Notes: generated by a model not told the origin, from the letters alone. Positions 45,501 through 54,970 are shown, counted from the stretch's first letter. The stretch: 64,000 nucleotides of DNA from Pirellulaceae bacterium (GCA_022448315.1 JAKVCA010000016.1:56684-120683), one strand, 5' to 3'. Made by a program: numbers and translations.

Positions 45501-46738
45501 TGGGGCAGGGTGCGGTCACTGAGTTCGATGAGCTCTTCAAAATCGGTTATTGTTCGATGGTTGAGGCGATCACGGAGTGGGCTCCAAGATGGCGCGAGGA
45601 GAGTAATCTTGGGGAACTGTTGGGTGAGGATGTCGGAGATGAAAACAGTTCGAGGGAGACTCGTCTTTTTTTGGCGATTGAAAGACTCGCCGAAAGGTCT
45701 CTGATCACTTGGCTGGAACACAGCAAGACGCTTCGGCTTTCCGTGTTGGAAAAGGTGGGGGATCGAGACTCTTGGAATCAACTCGTAAATTTTGTAAAAA
45801 CTTACGGGGGCGATCTCTTCACTCAAAGGTTTTTCAATCTTGGCAACCTGCGTGCGATTCTGCATCAGGGTGCTCATGCCTGGCTTCAGCAGCTTCAGGA
45901 GCAGCCTGGGGATTATCAATTCAAGCTGCTAGACGACATCGATGATGTCATCGGCTTTGACGACGCGTGCCGTTGGCTGACGTTGGTGCTTGAAGCCATC
46001 ATCGAAAATTATGCTGAGTATCGCGACTATAACAGCACAACGACCCAATCGGATCGCGGAGAATTGCTGTACATGCTGCTGGATTTCCTTCGGCTTAGAG
46101 TACGGTACGATCGTGTGGCCTGGCATCTGAAGCCAGTGATCTGGTCTCACGAAAGACTGGTTCGACGTGGGTGCCAACGAGTCGCGAAACGCTGGCGTCG
46201 CGCTGTGAGGCAGCGTATCGGCCAAGAGCCCCAGCGATATCTCGATCGACTCGAAAAGCTCCAGCAGAAGTATGCGATGCAAATGCCGTCGATCGCGGAA
46301 CGAATTCATGAACGCTTCTTGATGCCCATGAGAGTGGATCGAATCCGTGCCTATGTCAAAGATGCGATTGAGCATCGTGAGACGGAAGCAGGCAAGCGGG
46401 CGATCGAATCACTTCGGCTGGAAACAAGAATGCTGACTTATGAGCCTACGGGTGCCGGTCTGGAATTACCAACCTGGCTTGCGTCGCTTGAAGATGAAGT
46501 GGAACAGGTCGTAAATCACGTCGATTGGGATATTGAGCTTTCGAATGCCATCGTCCCGCGGATTGTTGATGTGGATGAAGCGGATCTGTTCGATCAACTT
46601 GTTCGTTTACATGACGAGGTCGAGGAAGAGTTTGAGGAGGGTGATGAATCGACAGAAGCCGAGGAAGATCGGACTGGAGAGTCAGATCAGGCAGATGGTG
46701 AGCCAGAGGACGAGGATTCCTCAAGGCAGGAAGAATAG
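42530..46738 (+). CDS. very large helical protein of unknown function
   Basis: About 1400 residues, almost wholly alpha-helical by composition, without signal peptide or membrane helix, and with no motif I can name. Segments such as HLARIYARMGYLEDAQREAN and ALMAGHQAIGRKAWKEARQN resemble TPR-like helix pairs near residues ~410-460. A strongly acidic linker lies near ~715-770 (SPDPELDEEENDPGND) and another at the very C-terminus (EEEFEEGDESTEAEE). The C-terminal third has Arg-rich helices (RLVRRGCQRVAKRWRRAVRQR). The start is uncertain: GTG 42488, ATG 42530 or ATG 42608, none with a good ribosome binding site. Cytoplasmic scaffold is only a guess. Confidence 0.75.
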   Translation: MPSSYDRSADVVYSDLIHAHRKCCTRMAASYPSEDLQAALEAAIGYLNFSSGAHDPRFFCALDQLLVEVPPVSEGVFNGLALEGILTRGVARLKGKSPAFSDTAQAEQIMELVFSHVVPTYLKFHEEILFHHRKDQRFNAFMVGRFFEATLKQGGPWTEVERISQAAVRTLSDYVGHRPLATLENQKHVIPIDEKVRPVPLYLSEAGVAQGPYAEVVSLTLDILKNTDESILEAAHFSLDHLDELSFDPRAYDFDHPVNRRPNYHFGQWDPHQIDKAGYYRRFVIQQVTLEALHQRIDGKGEIPREELVFEAAAVLAGTILMASGISGRGPGAISADVPLTSLLAVIARYRDQFYDGLMSQLAEPQASRLKSEAEQKRQAFGAARQHINSELARQRESQMEHVHLARIYARMGYLEDAQREANIVPVASARTSSQIDCALMAGHQAIGRKAWKEARQNIIAVVETLRRSIACGAQIDPWNILGFDAQYTLFSGLENSIQDHRADEILSIVERIFELCSRFWNEATSAREEESVFWISEYFEQLAQWWHQFATHEVTSVEGVNALASFQASKHVAECLKLWHEGGGGNGDVEFWASHASRFDSPTAFALVVEALLDQGDFLASRGLLMQWLGDVEEIPLEQNQTSFFDLAYRWILLQLGRMMDSETGIEDQRQISREVTKWFDFLEANAEDFWTVPQFESPRSSQVSASPDPELDEEENDPGNDLYGAAYDDVVYQDSTNDGIDGSVFEQADFGFDELERESRRVSQRLFFLSHLSRMWKVAAFVGVNHIKGQAATEDLASEFLESLGQWTQQAQQNQRALQELLRQVHNYQVARPGVDHDSMLEYDRQRLLKENLIEQVIGVCVDTVEAYQSLLATQMSAEQLMGQVSSPKAEVDGLDADQVGYVQILASAMRHDRDAVEQEFEKFCNQLVQQPLLYVPLAKGGDPHKIVSSRIRRMAIQELLVTLPRLGLIEATHHLLELAREMEQAHPVGQGAVTEFDELFKIGYCSMVEAITEWAPRWREESNLGELLGEDVGDENSSRETRLFLAIERLAERSLITWLEHSKTLRLSVLEKVGDRDSWNQLVNFVKTYGGDLFTQRFFNLGNLRAILHQGAHAWLQQLQEQPGDYQFKLLDDIDDVIGFDDACRWLTLVLEAIIENYAEYRDYNSTTTQSDRGELLYMLLDFLRLRVRYDRVAWHLKPVIWSHERLVRRGCQRVAKRWRRAVRQRIGQEPQRYLDRLEKLQQKYAMQMPSIAERIHERFLMPMRVDRIRAYVKDAIEHRETEAGKRAIESLRLETRMLTYEPTGAGLELPTWLASLEDEVEQVVNHVDWDIELSNAIVPRIVDVDEADLFDQLVRLHDEVEEEFEEGDESTEAEEDRTGESDQADGEPEDEDSSRQEE

Positions 46739-47142
46739 TCTTTTCTTGATTGAGCCGTTTTCCATCAGGCAACTCCATTCCTAGGGGAAGGCCGGTGATT
46801 GGTTGCTGAAGTCTTGGTCCTGTTGTCGCATTCTGCTCCTTTTAATGAACCTGTCCGATTGATGAGGGCATTCACGCCAGACTCGCGGGACGGTGTAGGC
46901 AAGCGAAAATCAGAATCTCATGGGTCACGAATGATTTTGCGGTGTGACCCTCTCCGACTCCCATTGTTTGGGGCGACCCAGAAGATCGACTCGCTGTTGT
47001 TGCTGGCAAATTTCTTCCGAAAGGCGTCCAGATGATCCGCCCGACCACTTCGCTCTAGGACCAAGGCAGAAGAGTCTCTAGAATCTCCCCTCTGAAGTCA
47101 CATGAGGGACTGCAGTTTGCTAGCAGAAGCAAGGAGGCGGCG
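46739..47142. other. intergenic region before the AsmA-like gene
   Basis: No gene recognised in about 400 bases. There is a small inverted repeat GGGTCAC / GTGACCC at 46922-46928 and 46944-46950 with a 15-base loop. The ribosome binding site AAGGAGG at 47131-47137 belongs to the next gene. Confidence 0.4.
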
Positions 47143-50100
47143 ATGGCCATCGCGAGGAAAGATCGCCCCGATTCGCGAGAGCGGCGGCACAAACACCGGC
47201 TTTATCGATACAGGATCTGGGCCATAGTTCTGGGCGCATTGCTGCTTTGGTCCGCTCCGTCGATCGTTTCCAGAACCGCTTTGCTTGGCGTCTTCATCAA
47301 TGGGCTCACCAGCGATATGCCGGGCCATGTCGAATATGAATCTGCATCTCTTGGGTGGTTCAGACAAGCCGAAATTCGCGGACTACGATTTCTGGATGAT
47401 GCTGGGCAGTGGGTTGCCAAGGTCGAATCCGTTCGTCTTCAAAAAAATCTATGGCAACTCCTTTGGTCTAGAAGTGATATCGGCGGCATTCGACTGGAAA
47501 GACCCCAACTTCGAGTCTCGGTCGAGGAATCAACAAGCAATGTTGAGCGACTTTTTTCCCCCCTTATTCCTGAGAGAAGCGAAGGTGCAGCACTTCAGTA
47601 TCGGGTGGATATTCTCGATGGTGCCGTGATCCTGACCAACCCTTTGGCAGACGCTCAGGTTCAAGCCAACGTGGTGGAGATCGATAAGATTCAGTGCGGT
47701 TTTGAGTCGGGTGAATCGCAAAAATTTACCCTTACCGCACGAATTTGGCAGGACCTTGAGACGTCAAAAAGTGGGAGCTTGGCATTCCGTTCGGAGGCGT
47801 CGGGCTCTATGGGACCCCATCGCATCTCAGGGGAATTCATTGACATGGACCTCGCTCTGCTCACTCATGTTGCCCAAAGGCTAGGCTGGGAGATGTCCGC
47901 AGAGGGACGAGTGTCGGGAAACTTGGAAGGTCAAATCAGTCGTTCAGGGAGTGAAAGCGATTGGCGCTGGAGTGAAGTGTCAGGGCAAGACTTTGCACTG
48001 CACTGGCCCGAGGTTTTGAAGGATGACCGACCTCGTTTGGAGAAATTTGAATCCCGAGGTCGTATCAAGTTGTCAGGCTCAGAGATTCAAGTTGAAGGCC
48101 TGCACTTCGATTCCAAAATGGTATCCGTTGACGCCAGTGGCACGATGGATCTCTCAGACGTGAGTCAACTGTGGAACTCCAAAGACCCCGTGGGGTTGGA
48201 AGCAAGTGGCGAACTGGATTTGGCTGCGGTAACCACCGCGTTTCCAAGCTCATTGAAGTTGCGAAAAGGCGTTGAGGTCGATTCGGGGAAATTGCAGTGG
48301 CTGCTGCGGAGTCAACATCAGTCTGGACAGCGGCGGTTGTTTGCAAACCTGTCCACCGGCATGCTGAGTCTGACGAATCAAGGGCAGTCCATGATGTTGA
48401 GTCAACCGCTGAGCGTAAGTGCTGCGGTGATAAACAGGAACGGGAAAATTGACCTTGAATTTGTGTCTTGCAAGTCACCCTTCTTGCGGATTGACGGCCG
48501 AGGAACACCGAACGAGGGGAGTATCACCCTTGCCGGTAACTTCAACCAGTTGCAGGAGAACCTCAGGCAAGTTTTTGCCATTGACCACTTGGAATTGGGT
48601 GGCGCATTGACCGGAAAGGTCAATTGGGTGGGTCGTCGTTCGTCAACGAGTGACCAAGGAGCAGAGACCGGAGCTTGGACGCCGGCAATTGTTCATTTGA
48701 ATGGCGACTTGGCGGTACGAGATCTTCGTGTGACGTGGCAAGGACGCCCCGTGCTCACGGAGCCTGACTTGAAGATTGCCTGCAAAAGCCAATTCAAACC
48801 CGACTCGCAATTCGAGGAAGTCTTGGCGCAGAGTGCGTTGCAGTTGGTTGCCGATGATGACCGTTTGGAAATTTGGTCAGACACTGGCATGAGCAAAGCA
48901 AATCAGCCAGAGCAGGGTGCGGTTGCCACACCAAAGTTCGCCCTGACGGGCAATCTCCAGCGGTGGTCGAATCGGCTTGGCATCGGATTTCTGCTAACCG
49001 AAATTGAGCATGAAGGCGACATCGAGGCGACGGGACAACTCAACTGGTCACCAGATTCTTTCGGTCTTTCGGATGCTTCAGTGACCCTGAGGTCACTGAA
49101 GATTCGGAGCCAAGACATGGAAATCCAGGAAGGACTCGTGGTTGGCAATTGTTCGCTTGCTTACGACCGGAATGCAAGGTTCCTTAAAATTAATGCTCTG
49201 ACTTTGGCATCGACTTCCGCGAGCCTTCGAGTGGATCAGATGGTCATTCCGACTCTCGGTTCACCTGAGACCATGCAAGGACAGTACGCGGTTCGTGCTG
49301 ATCTTGGTCGCGTCTCCCAGTGGATGAAGGATTCCAAAAATGCCGCATGGATGGTTGGCGGACAACTAGAGGGGAATGGTCAACTTTCCATGCAGTCAGT
49401 TGGCGCGGATGGGGAGCCACTCGGCTTTGATTTCAATGGTAGGGTCAAGGATCTCTCCGTGTCGGAGGCGATCATTTCCGAGTCCGGCGATGTGCGTTCA
49501 AGGCCCTCATGGACATGGGAAGAACCGGTTGTCGCGGTTGCTTTTCAGGGTACCTATGACTTTAAGAACCCGTGTTTGAACCTTCCGCTCGGAGAGGTTG
49601 TCGGAAGCAATCAACGGGTCAGTGCAAGCGGAAGTTTGTCCTTGCAAGAAGGTGAATGGTGGGTGGACGCTTCTGGGAGTTGGCGAGGCTTAGGTCACCC
49701 TTGGTTCAAAATGTTTTCCCCCTGGTTGGGTGAAGATGCTGAACTCAAGGGTGAGTTTGACGAGCCGTTTTTCATAGAAGGGCCGTTGGCTGGATTGGGT
49801 TTTGAGGGGCAGGTCGACCACGTCAGACCAGTGGGTTGGTCCGAAGTGAGTCTGTCAGGAGAAGCGGGGCTCGCATGGCAGTCGGGTCGGGTGCTGGGAA
49901 TGCCCTTTGGTACTGGCGCGATTCGGCCCGTTCTTTCAAAGCAAAGAATCGATTTTGGAGAAGTCCATATTCCGTTATCGCAGGGAGATGTTCGGCTTCA
50001 AGCGGGCGTTCAATTCGACAAAGATCGTACGACTATTCAAGTATCAAAGGGGAGGATCCTAGATCGAGTTGTGCTCTCGCCAGAACTTAGCCGACGCTGG

Positions 50101-50706
50101 TTGAAATATCTGTCACCTTTGCTTGCCCAGGTGACACAAAGTGAGGGGGTGATTAGCCTCGAGTTACAACCAACTTCTATCCCACTGCAAGAATTGGATT
50201 TGGCTGAGGGCAGTGGTGTTTTCGAAGTTGAGCGAGCTGTGGTAGGGCCTGGACCGCTGGCCATGCAGTTGCTGACTCTCATTTCGCAAATTCAAAGCAT
50301 GCTGCTGCAGCGGCCCGCGCAGAGTCTGAGAAACGACGCATGGATCGAATTTCCGAAACAGAAGGTTGCCTTTCAAATCGAGCGAGGACGCGTTTACCAT
50401 GATCAAATGCACTTGAGATTGGCAGGTGCCACGGTTTTGACGACGGGGAGTGTCGGCCATGACGAAACCATTGATCTTGTCATGAGTATTCCGCTTGAGG
50501 ACCGCTGGCTTGGGAATCGCCCGGAGCTTGCCGCTTTCCGTGGCCTCTCGTTGGCCCTCCCAATACGAGGAACGTTGTCCAGCCCAAAGATTGACTCCAG
50601 TGCACTGAAGGACCTTTCCAAGCAACTCGTTCGACAAGCGGCAGAACAGCTGATTGATCAACAGCTGCGGAGAGGGCTTGAGAGTCTTCTGGGAGGCGAC
50701 CAGTAG
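47143..50706 (+). CDS. AsmA/TamB-like large envelope protein
   Basis: A 1187-residue protein with a basic N-terminus, one membrane helix at ~25-45 (YRIWAIVLGALLLWSAPSIV) and a very long beta-rich periplasmic body. Repeats of the AsmA/TamB/DUF748 kind are visible: DIGGIRLERPQLRVSVEES near the start, ILDGAVILTNPLAD, SGTMDLSDVSQLW, LSLTNQGQSMMLSQPL, and near the C-terminus GRVYHDQMHLRLAGATVLTTGSVGHDE, LPIRGTLSSPKID, which is the classic AsmA C-terminal pattern. Proteins of this class bridge inner and outer membranes and move phospholipids. The ATG at 47143 has a perfect AAGGAGG. It is followed by an MBL-fold gene after 59 bases. Confidence 0.86.
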   Translation: MAIARKDRPDSRERRHKHRLYRYRIWAIVLGALLLWSAPSIVSRTALLGVFINGLTSDMPGHVEYESASLGWFRQAEIRGLRFLDDAGQWVAKVESVRLQKNLWQLLWSRSDIGGIRLERPQLRVSVEESTSNVERLFSPLIPERSEGAALQYRVDILDGAVILTNPLADAQVQANVVEIDKIQCGFESGESQKFTLTARIWQDLETSKSGSLAFRSEASGSMGPHRISGEFIDMDLALLTHVAQRLGWEMSAEGRVSGNLEGQISRSGSESDWRWSEVSGQDFALHWPEVLKDDRPRLEKFESRGRIKLSGSEIQVEGLHFDSKMVSVDASGTMDLSDVSQLWNSKDPVGLEASGELDLAAVTTAFPSSLKLRKGVEVDSGKLQWLLRSQHQSGQRRLFANLSTGMLSLTNQGQSMMLSQPLSVSAAVINRNGKIDLEFVSCKSPFLRIDGRGTPNEGSITLAGNFNQLQENLRQVFAIDHLELGGALTGKVNWVGRRSSTSDQGAETGAWTPAIVHLNGDLAVRDLRVTWQGRPVLTEPDLKIACKSQFKPDSQFEEVLAQSALQLVADDDRLEIWSDTGMSKANQPEQGAVATPKFALTGNLQRWSNRLGIGFLLTEIEHEGDIEATGQLNWSPDSFGLSDASVTLRSLKIRSQDMEIQEGLVVGNCSLAYDRNARFLKINALTLASTSASLRVDQMVIPTLGSPETMQGQYAVRADLGRVSQWMKDSKNAAWMVGGQLEGNGQLSMQSVGADGEPLGFDFNGRVKDLSVSEAIISESGDVRSRPSWTWEEPVVAVAFQGTYDFKNPCLNLPLGEVVGSNQRVSASGSLSLQEGEWWVDASGSWRGLGHPWFKMFSPWLGEDAELKGEFDEPFFIEGPLAGLGFEGQVDHVRPVGWSEVSLSGEAGLAWQSGRVLGMPFGTGAIRPVLSKQRIDFGEVHIPLSQGDVRLQAGVQFDKDRTTIQVSKGRILDRVVLSPELSRRWLKYLSPLLAQVTQSEGVISLELQPTSIPLQELDLAEGSGVFEVERAVVGPGPLAMQLLTLISQIQSMLLQRPAQSLRNDAWIEFPKQKVAFQIERGRVYHDQMHLRLAGATVLTTGSVGHDETIDLVMSIPLEDRWLGNRPELAAFRGLSLALPIRGTLSSPKIDSSALKDLSKQLVRQAAEQLIDQQLRRGLESLLGGDQ

Positions 50707-50765
50707 GGGGCTACCCTGAGGTTTTTCTGATCTCGGACACTGAACCGCAAAAGAGAGTCCATGGC

Positions 50766-51530
50766 ATGAAGGTCGTATTTTTAGGCACGACAGGGTACCA
50801 TCCCAATAACTCCCGTCACACGGCTTGCTTAATTGTGCCAGAATTGGGCCTTGTTTTCGACGCTGGGACCGGCCTGTTTCGTGCACGTGACCATCTTCAG
50901 ACCTCCCATCTGGAGATTTTTCTTTCTCATGTGCACCTGGACCATTGTGTTGGGCTGACCTTTCTTTTCGATGTCCTGCGGGATCAAGACGTCGGAGATG
51001 TTCGCGTCTATGGTGAGACGGATAAATTGGCCGCGTTGGACGAGCATCTTTTTTCCAGCCTTCTGTTTCCCGTCAAACCTCCCTGCGAGTTTGTGCCTCT
51101 TCGCGGCGAGAGTCATCGATTGATATCCGGTGGTGAAGTGCGTTGGTTCCCACTTGAGCATCCCGGTGGTTCATTGGGTTTCGTGATCGAGCATCAGGGG
51201 CAAAAGATGGCCTACGTCACGGATACAACGGCCTCAGTTTCCGCGGATTACGTGGAGCACGTCCGCGGGGTCGACATGCTCATCCACGAGTGCTATTTTC
51301 CCGACGGTCAGGAAGAACTCGCCAAGCTGACCGGTCACAGTTGCGCAACGCCCGTGGCAGAAGTGGCTGCTGCTGCTGGCGTTGGCAAGTTGATCCTCGT
51401 TCATGTCGACCCGATGCGTGATGACGAGAGTTCGCTTGATTGTGACTCGATGCGTCGGATCTTTCCCAACATTACGCTGGCCCGTGATGGACTGGAAGTC
51501 GACTGGGGAAGGCATGAATCTACCGCATAA
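50766..51530 (+). CDS. MBL-fold metal-dependent hydrolase
   Basis: Metallo-beta-lactamase superfamily enzyme of 254 residues. The metal motif HxHxDH is H55-x-H57-x-D59-H60 (SHVHLDHCVGL); further ligands are H152 (LEHPGGS), D172 (VTDTTAS) and the late H in LVHVDP. The N-terminal FLGTTGYHPNNSRHTACLIV resembles the RNase Z/cyclic-nucleotide phosphodiesterase/PhnP branch. The substrate cannot be named. It is probably cotranscribed with the AsmA-like gene upstream. Confidence 0.9.
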   Translation: MKVVFLGTTGYHPNNSRHTACLIVPELGLVFDAGTGLFRARDHLQTSHLEIFLSHVHLDHCVGLTFLFDVLRDQDVGDVRVYGETDKLAALDEHLFSSLLFPVKPPCEFVPLRGESHRLISGGEVRWFPLEHPGGSLGFVIEHQGQKMAYVTDTTASVSADYVEHVRGVDMLIHECYFPDGQEELAKLTGHSCATPVAEVAAAAGVGKLILVHVDPMRDDESSLDCDSMRRIFPNITLARDGLEVDWGRHESTA

Positions 51531-51580
51531 TTCTGGGTTGAGATCGCGATGCCAAGGCGAAAGTGAACCGATAACAAAGA

Positions 51581-51644
51581 CGGATGGCGATGTCACCAGA
51601 GTGACACCGCCATCCGAGTCGTTCTCCTGACTGAGGCAGTCAGG
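51581..51644. terminator. two tandem strong hairpins between convergent genes
   Basis: First hairpin: 16-bp arms CGGATGGCGATGTCAC (51581-51596) and GTGACACCGCCATCCG (51601-51616) with one A.C mismatch and a 4-base CAGA loop. Second: perfect 8-bp CCTGACTG / CAGTCAGG (51626-51633 and 51637-51644) with an AGG loop. Neither has a T tract. They lie between the MBL gene and rpoD, which converge here, so transcription termination or mRNA 3'-end protection is likely. Confidence 0.6.
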
Positions 51645-51774
51645 TGAGCTCCGATTCCACGCGACTAGAGTCGGAGTCGGGCAGGGTGGGGAGGTTGGCC
51701 CTGCAAGACGAAAAATTGCGTCGAGGAAATGGGATTAAGGGAAGCGGGAAATACCGATCCTCGACGATTTCGGA

Positions 51775-53367
51775 TCATGCGGTCTCCGTAGCTGGGGTGT
51801 CAAAAATGTTGTCCGTACCATCGAGGAAGCTGGCGAGGGTGCGGGCTCGGTAGGGCTGCTGCAGTTTTCTGACAGCCTTCGACTCGATCTGGCGAACTCG
51901 TTCTCGTGTCACACTGAAGATTTTTCCAACTTCTTCAAGCGTATAGGAATATCCATCCGCAAGTCCGTAGCGGAGTCGGAGGATTTCGCGTTCTCGATAA
52001 TTGAGCGTTTCCATGGCCTCTTCAATCCGACTCTTCAAGGCCTGTTGGTGGGTGTCATAAAGTGGGTCATCTTCACGATGGTCTTGGAGGAACTCACCAA
52101 AGTAACTGTCATCGTGCTCACCTACGGGTTGGTCCAGCGATAGAGGCTGACGCGCCATTTTCATGATGCATCGGGCGTCTTCCAGCGAAAGGTTGGCTCT
52201 TTCAGCCGTCTCTTCTGGAGTGGGCTCGCGACCGAGTTCCTGGAGTAGATCTCGGGTGACCGCTCGTACTTTGCTCATCGTGTCAATCATGTGAACCGGG
52301 ACGCGAATGGTTCGACTCTGATCCGCAATGGCTCTTGTGATTGCTTGACGAATCCACCAAGTTGCGTAGGTGGAGAATTTGTAGCCTCGGGCATGCTCGA
52401 ACTTATCGACGGCACGCATCAGGCCTGTATTGCCCTCTTGGATGAGATCCAAAAAACTCAATCCACGATTGCGATACTTTTTCGCGATCGAGACGACAAG
52501 ACGTAAGTTGCCTGCTGAAAGCACTCGTTTAGCAGCGTCATGATCAAGTGAATACTTTTTCGTTTTCTCGATGCGACGGTTTAAGGTTCGAGGGGATTCG
52601 AACGTGATACGCATCAAGTAATGCAACTCCTTCTCCAACTCCTCGACGCTTCTTCCAAAAGCAGAGTCTTCCTCACGATGCTCATGAATCTGAGTGTAGA
52701 GCTCCCGCATCCGATTTGAAATTTCTTCGAGTTTGTCGAAAAGCGGTTGAAGACGATTGATGCGAAGGTTCAACTCTTCGATGAGGCGAACGGCTTTGTT
52801 TCGTCGTCGTACCAGTCGACGCCAAGCTTCTCGACGCTCGGTCAAGGGCGTGCTCTTACTGATTGCGACTCGGAAATCGTCCCGATTGCAATCCAACAAG
52901 TGTCGCAGCGTCACCAGGTTGGGGGTCAATCGCTGAAGGATTCGTTTTTTTTCTGACGTGTTGGTGACTGAAACTTCGATCGTGCGATCCAGTCGTAATT
53001 CGCCAGCTCGGACTTTTTCCAAAGTCTCGACGGCGCCTTGCAAGACGAAGTCCGTGGCGATCATTGAGTTTCGAAACAGGGTTCGGGTTCGCTCAATCTC
53101 GACGGCCGCGGCAATTTCCTGTTGACGAGTCAACAAAGGAATTCGACCCATTTGCATCAGGTACATTCGGACCGGGTCGTCGATTGCGTCAGTTTCGGTC
53201 TCATTTTGAAGTTCTTCTAATTCTTCGGCCGAAACCTCTTCATCGGAATACCGATAATTGCCGCGTGCGTTGTTTTGGTTCTCGAATTCACCATTGCTGG
53301 AGAATCCACCTTCTTGGTATTCGTTATCAAGATTCGCAGCGATGCGATTTTTCTTAGCTTTTGCCAC
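51775..53367 (-). CDS. rpoD: primary RNA polymerase sigma factor RpoD (sigma-70)
   Basis: Housekeeping sigma factor, 530 residues. A GTG start at 53367 is chosen because GGGAGGG lies 8 bases upstream and VAKAKKNRI gives a normal basic N-terminus; an upstream TTG at 53439 would add 24 residues without support. Region 1.2 ([18 protein letters not shown]) is followed by a non-conserved insert of about 200 residues rich in Arg and Glu. Region 2 has [22 protein letters not shown] and [21 protein letters not shown] (split here at conserved TYATWW); region 3 has [11 protein letters not shown]-like QELGREPT; region 4.2 has [21 protein letters not shown] long region 1.1 is not evident; the N-terminus is instead acidic and Asn-rich. 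Confidence 0.97.
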   Translation of the reverse strand: MAKAKKNRIAANLDNEYQEGGFSSNGEFENQNNARGNYRYSDEEVSAEELEELQNETETDAIDDPVRMYLMQMGRIPLLTRQQEIAAAVEIERTRTLFRNSMIATDFVLQGAVETLEKVRAGELRLDRTIEVSVTNTSEKKRILQRLTPNLVTLRHLLDCNRDDFRVAISKSTPLTERREAWRRLVRRRNKAVRLIEELNLRINRLQPLFDKLEEISNRMRELYTQIHEHREEDSAFGRSVEELEKELHYLMRITFESPRTLNRRIEKTKKYSLDHDAAKRVLSAGNLRLVVSIAKKYRNRGLSFLDLIQEGNTGLMRAVDKFEHARGYKFSTYATWWIRQAITRAIADQSRTIRVPVHMIDTMSKVRAVTRDLLQELGREPTPEETAERANLSLEDARCIMKMARQPLSLDQPVGEHDDSYFGEFLQDHREDDPLYDTHQQALKSRIEEAMETLNYREREILRLRYGLADGYSYTLEEVGKIFSVTRERVRQIESKAVRKLQQPYRARTLASFLDGTDNIFDTPATETA

Positions 53368-53814
53368 AGAGTCGACCCTCCCAAAGGTGCTGTTCAAGTT
53401 GTCGCGTTGAGCGATAGTGAAAAGCAGCCTGCGTGCCAACTTGAGAATGTACGATCAAGAAGTTCTTAAGTCTCTGAAATGGAACGACTTAAGAATTCTC
53501 GTCGTTTGGGCATGGGCAGAGAGGTGTTGCGTCGAGGCAACGGGGCATGTCAGAAGACCCCACCCTGTGGTGTTTGAGCAACACGTTGGCAAATAGGCGA
53601 GTGCACTCTTTTGACGTTACTCGGACGACACCGTTGTTGCAAGATTTCGTCGTGGGCAATCCCAAAGGTTGGCAACGAAGATGTCCGTTCGTAACCTTTT
53701 TGTCACAAATGCCTAATGGGCCTGTGAATGAACAGCACGGTTCGCGAAGGTTTTGAATGCGATCCAAGTCGGTCAGCGTGATATTTTCTTCCTGCCCACA
53801 AAACGGCCCGCAGG
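53368..53814. promoter_or_regulatory. region upstream of rpoD
   Basis: About 450 bases between rpoD and the small membrane-protein gene upstream on the same strand. No gene recognised. It must contain the rpoD promoter, but no near-consensus pair was found. A hairpin CGCAGG / CCTGCG (53809-53824) straddles the stop of the upstream gene. Confidence 0.4.
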
Positions 53815-54156
53815 CTAACCTGCGATCATGCCGAGGATCATCATGAGAAAGCAGAATCCCGAGCCCAGAAGTCCAATCCCGCCAAAAATGATGGCGATCC
53901 AAGCGTGGAATTGCCCTTTGATGACTGGGTTCTTCTGATAGCGAGAAAATCCAATGAATCCCAGAATGATCGCGGGGATCGTAAACAGGATTCCAATCAA
54001 AGGCAGGAGCGACAACCAACCCAGGTAGTACCCGATGAGCGCCATCGGGTTTTTGTAGGGAATGACGCCCCCAGTTGCATCGCCTTGCTTCACATTCGGG
54101 CGGTTTTGCGATGGCTGGATGGGGGGTTGCTGATAGGGATTGGATGACTTGGACAT
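53815..54156 (-). CDS. small two-pass membrane protein (DUF4190-like)
   Basis: A 113-residue protein: a Pro/Gln/Asn-rich cytoplasmic N-terminus (SSNPYQQPPIQPSQNRPN) followed by two hydrophobic segments, ~50-73 (GYYLGWLSLLPLIGILFTIP) and ~88-113 (AWIAIIFGGIGLLGSGFCFL). The layout, with FIGFSRYQKNP between the helices, is that of DUF4190-type proteins. The ATG at 54156 is chosen over longer readings because the family begins here and AGGA is upstream. Function unknown. Confidence 0.78.
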   Translation of the reverse strand: MSKSSNPYQQPPIQPSQNRPNVKQGDATGGVIPYKNPMALIGYYLGWLSLLPLIGILFTIPAIILGFIGFSRYQKNPVIKGQFHAWIAIIFGGIGLLGSGFCFLMMILGMIAG

Positions 54157-54436
54157 GAGAAGCGTCCTGTAGGTAGAGGCGAGTGGCGTCATGCACGGCC
54201 AGTAAGGTTGCCTCGCGGTCATCGAAAGAATGAGTGGTCCGGGTTCAATACGCGAACGAACCGCTCCAAGCGTCGCTAGCATCATACTGGACATCAACGT
54301 TGTCTCAAAATCTTCTCGTGGATACAATCCTGCAAAATCTCGATTCAACTCACGCTATGGACGTCGCTTTTGAGCCTCATTTTGGCTTCATTCCAGTTTT
54401 TTAACCCAGCGACCTTCATGGTAGATAGGCACGCCA

Positions 54437-54970
54437 ATGAAGCTTGAAGCCCGACTGCAACGTATCGAATTGATCCTCTCCGACGTCGATGGTGTTCTGA
54501 CAGATGGCGGTCTTTTTTATGACCAACAGGGGAGCGAACTGAAGAAGTTTCACGTGCGCGATGGGCTGGGCATCAAACTTTGGCAACGGGCGGGATATCG
54601 ATTTGGGTTAGTGACGGCGCGCACTTCAAACATCGTCAGAATGCGAGCCAATGAACTTGGGTTGGACCTCGTGCGGCAAGGTCACGAAAATAAATTGCCT
54701 ATCGTCGAAGAAATTCTTGGCGAGCTGGGCTACTCCGCGGAGCAACTCTGTTTCATTGGGGATGATTTGACCGATTTGGCTTGCCTGCAGTTTGCAGGAG
54801 TGGGTGCAACAGTCAGTGATGGCGCAACAGAGTTAAAGGACGAAGCAGATCTCGTCACCAGCCAACCCGGAGGACGAGGCGCGGTTCGAGAGTTGATTGA
54901 AGTTTTGTTGAAAAGCCAACATCGCTGGCAGGAATTGATGAGTCGGTACCACCAGCCCCATCGATCATGA
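54437..54970 (+). CDS. kdsC: 3-deoxy-D-manno-octulosonate 8-phosphate phosphatase
   Basis: HAD-family C0 phosphatase that releases Kdo from Kdo-8-phosphate, a precursor of the LPS inner core. In 177 residues: motif I SDVDGVLTDG (D16 nucleophile, D18), motif II VTART, motif III K near ~86, motif IV IGDDLTDLA. The short length without a cap domain is diagnostic for KdsC-type tetramers. It is followed at 69 bases by the LptC/LptA-like gene, the same order as kdsC-lptC-lptA in proteobacteria. Confidence 0.93.
   Translation: MKLEARLQRIELILSDVDGVLTDGGLFYDQQGSELKKFHVRDGLGIKLWQRAGYRFGLVTARTSNIVRMRANELGLDLVRQGHENKLPIVEEILGELGYSAEQLCFIGDDLTDLACLQFAGVGATVSDGATELKDEADLVTSQPGGRGAVRELIEVLLKSQHRWQELMSRYHQPHRS

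Noticed and set aside
53489-54196. 235-codon open frame on the minus strand spanning the small membrane protein
   Set aside because: It overlaps the DUF4190-like gene in another frame and has shadow-like composition rich in His, Arg and Pro.
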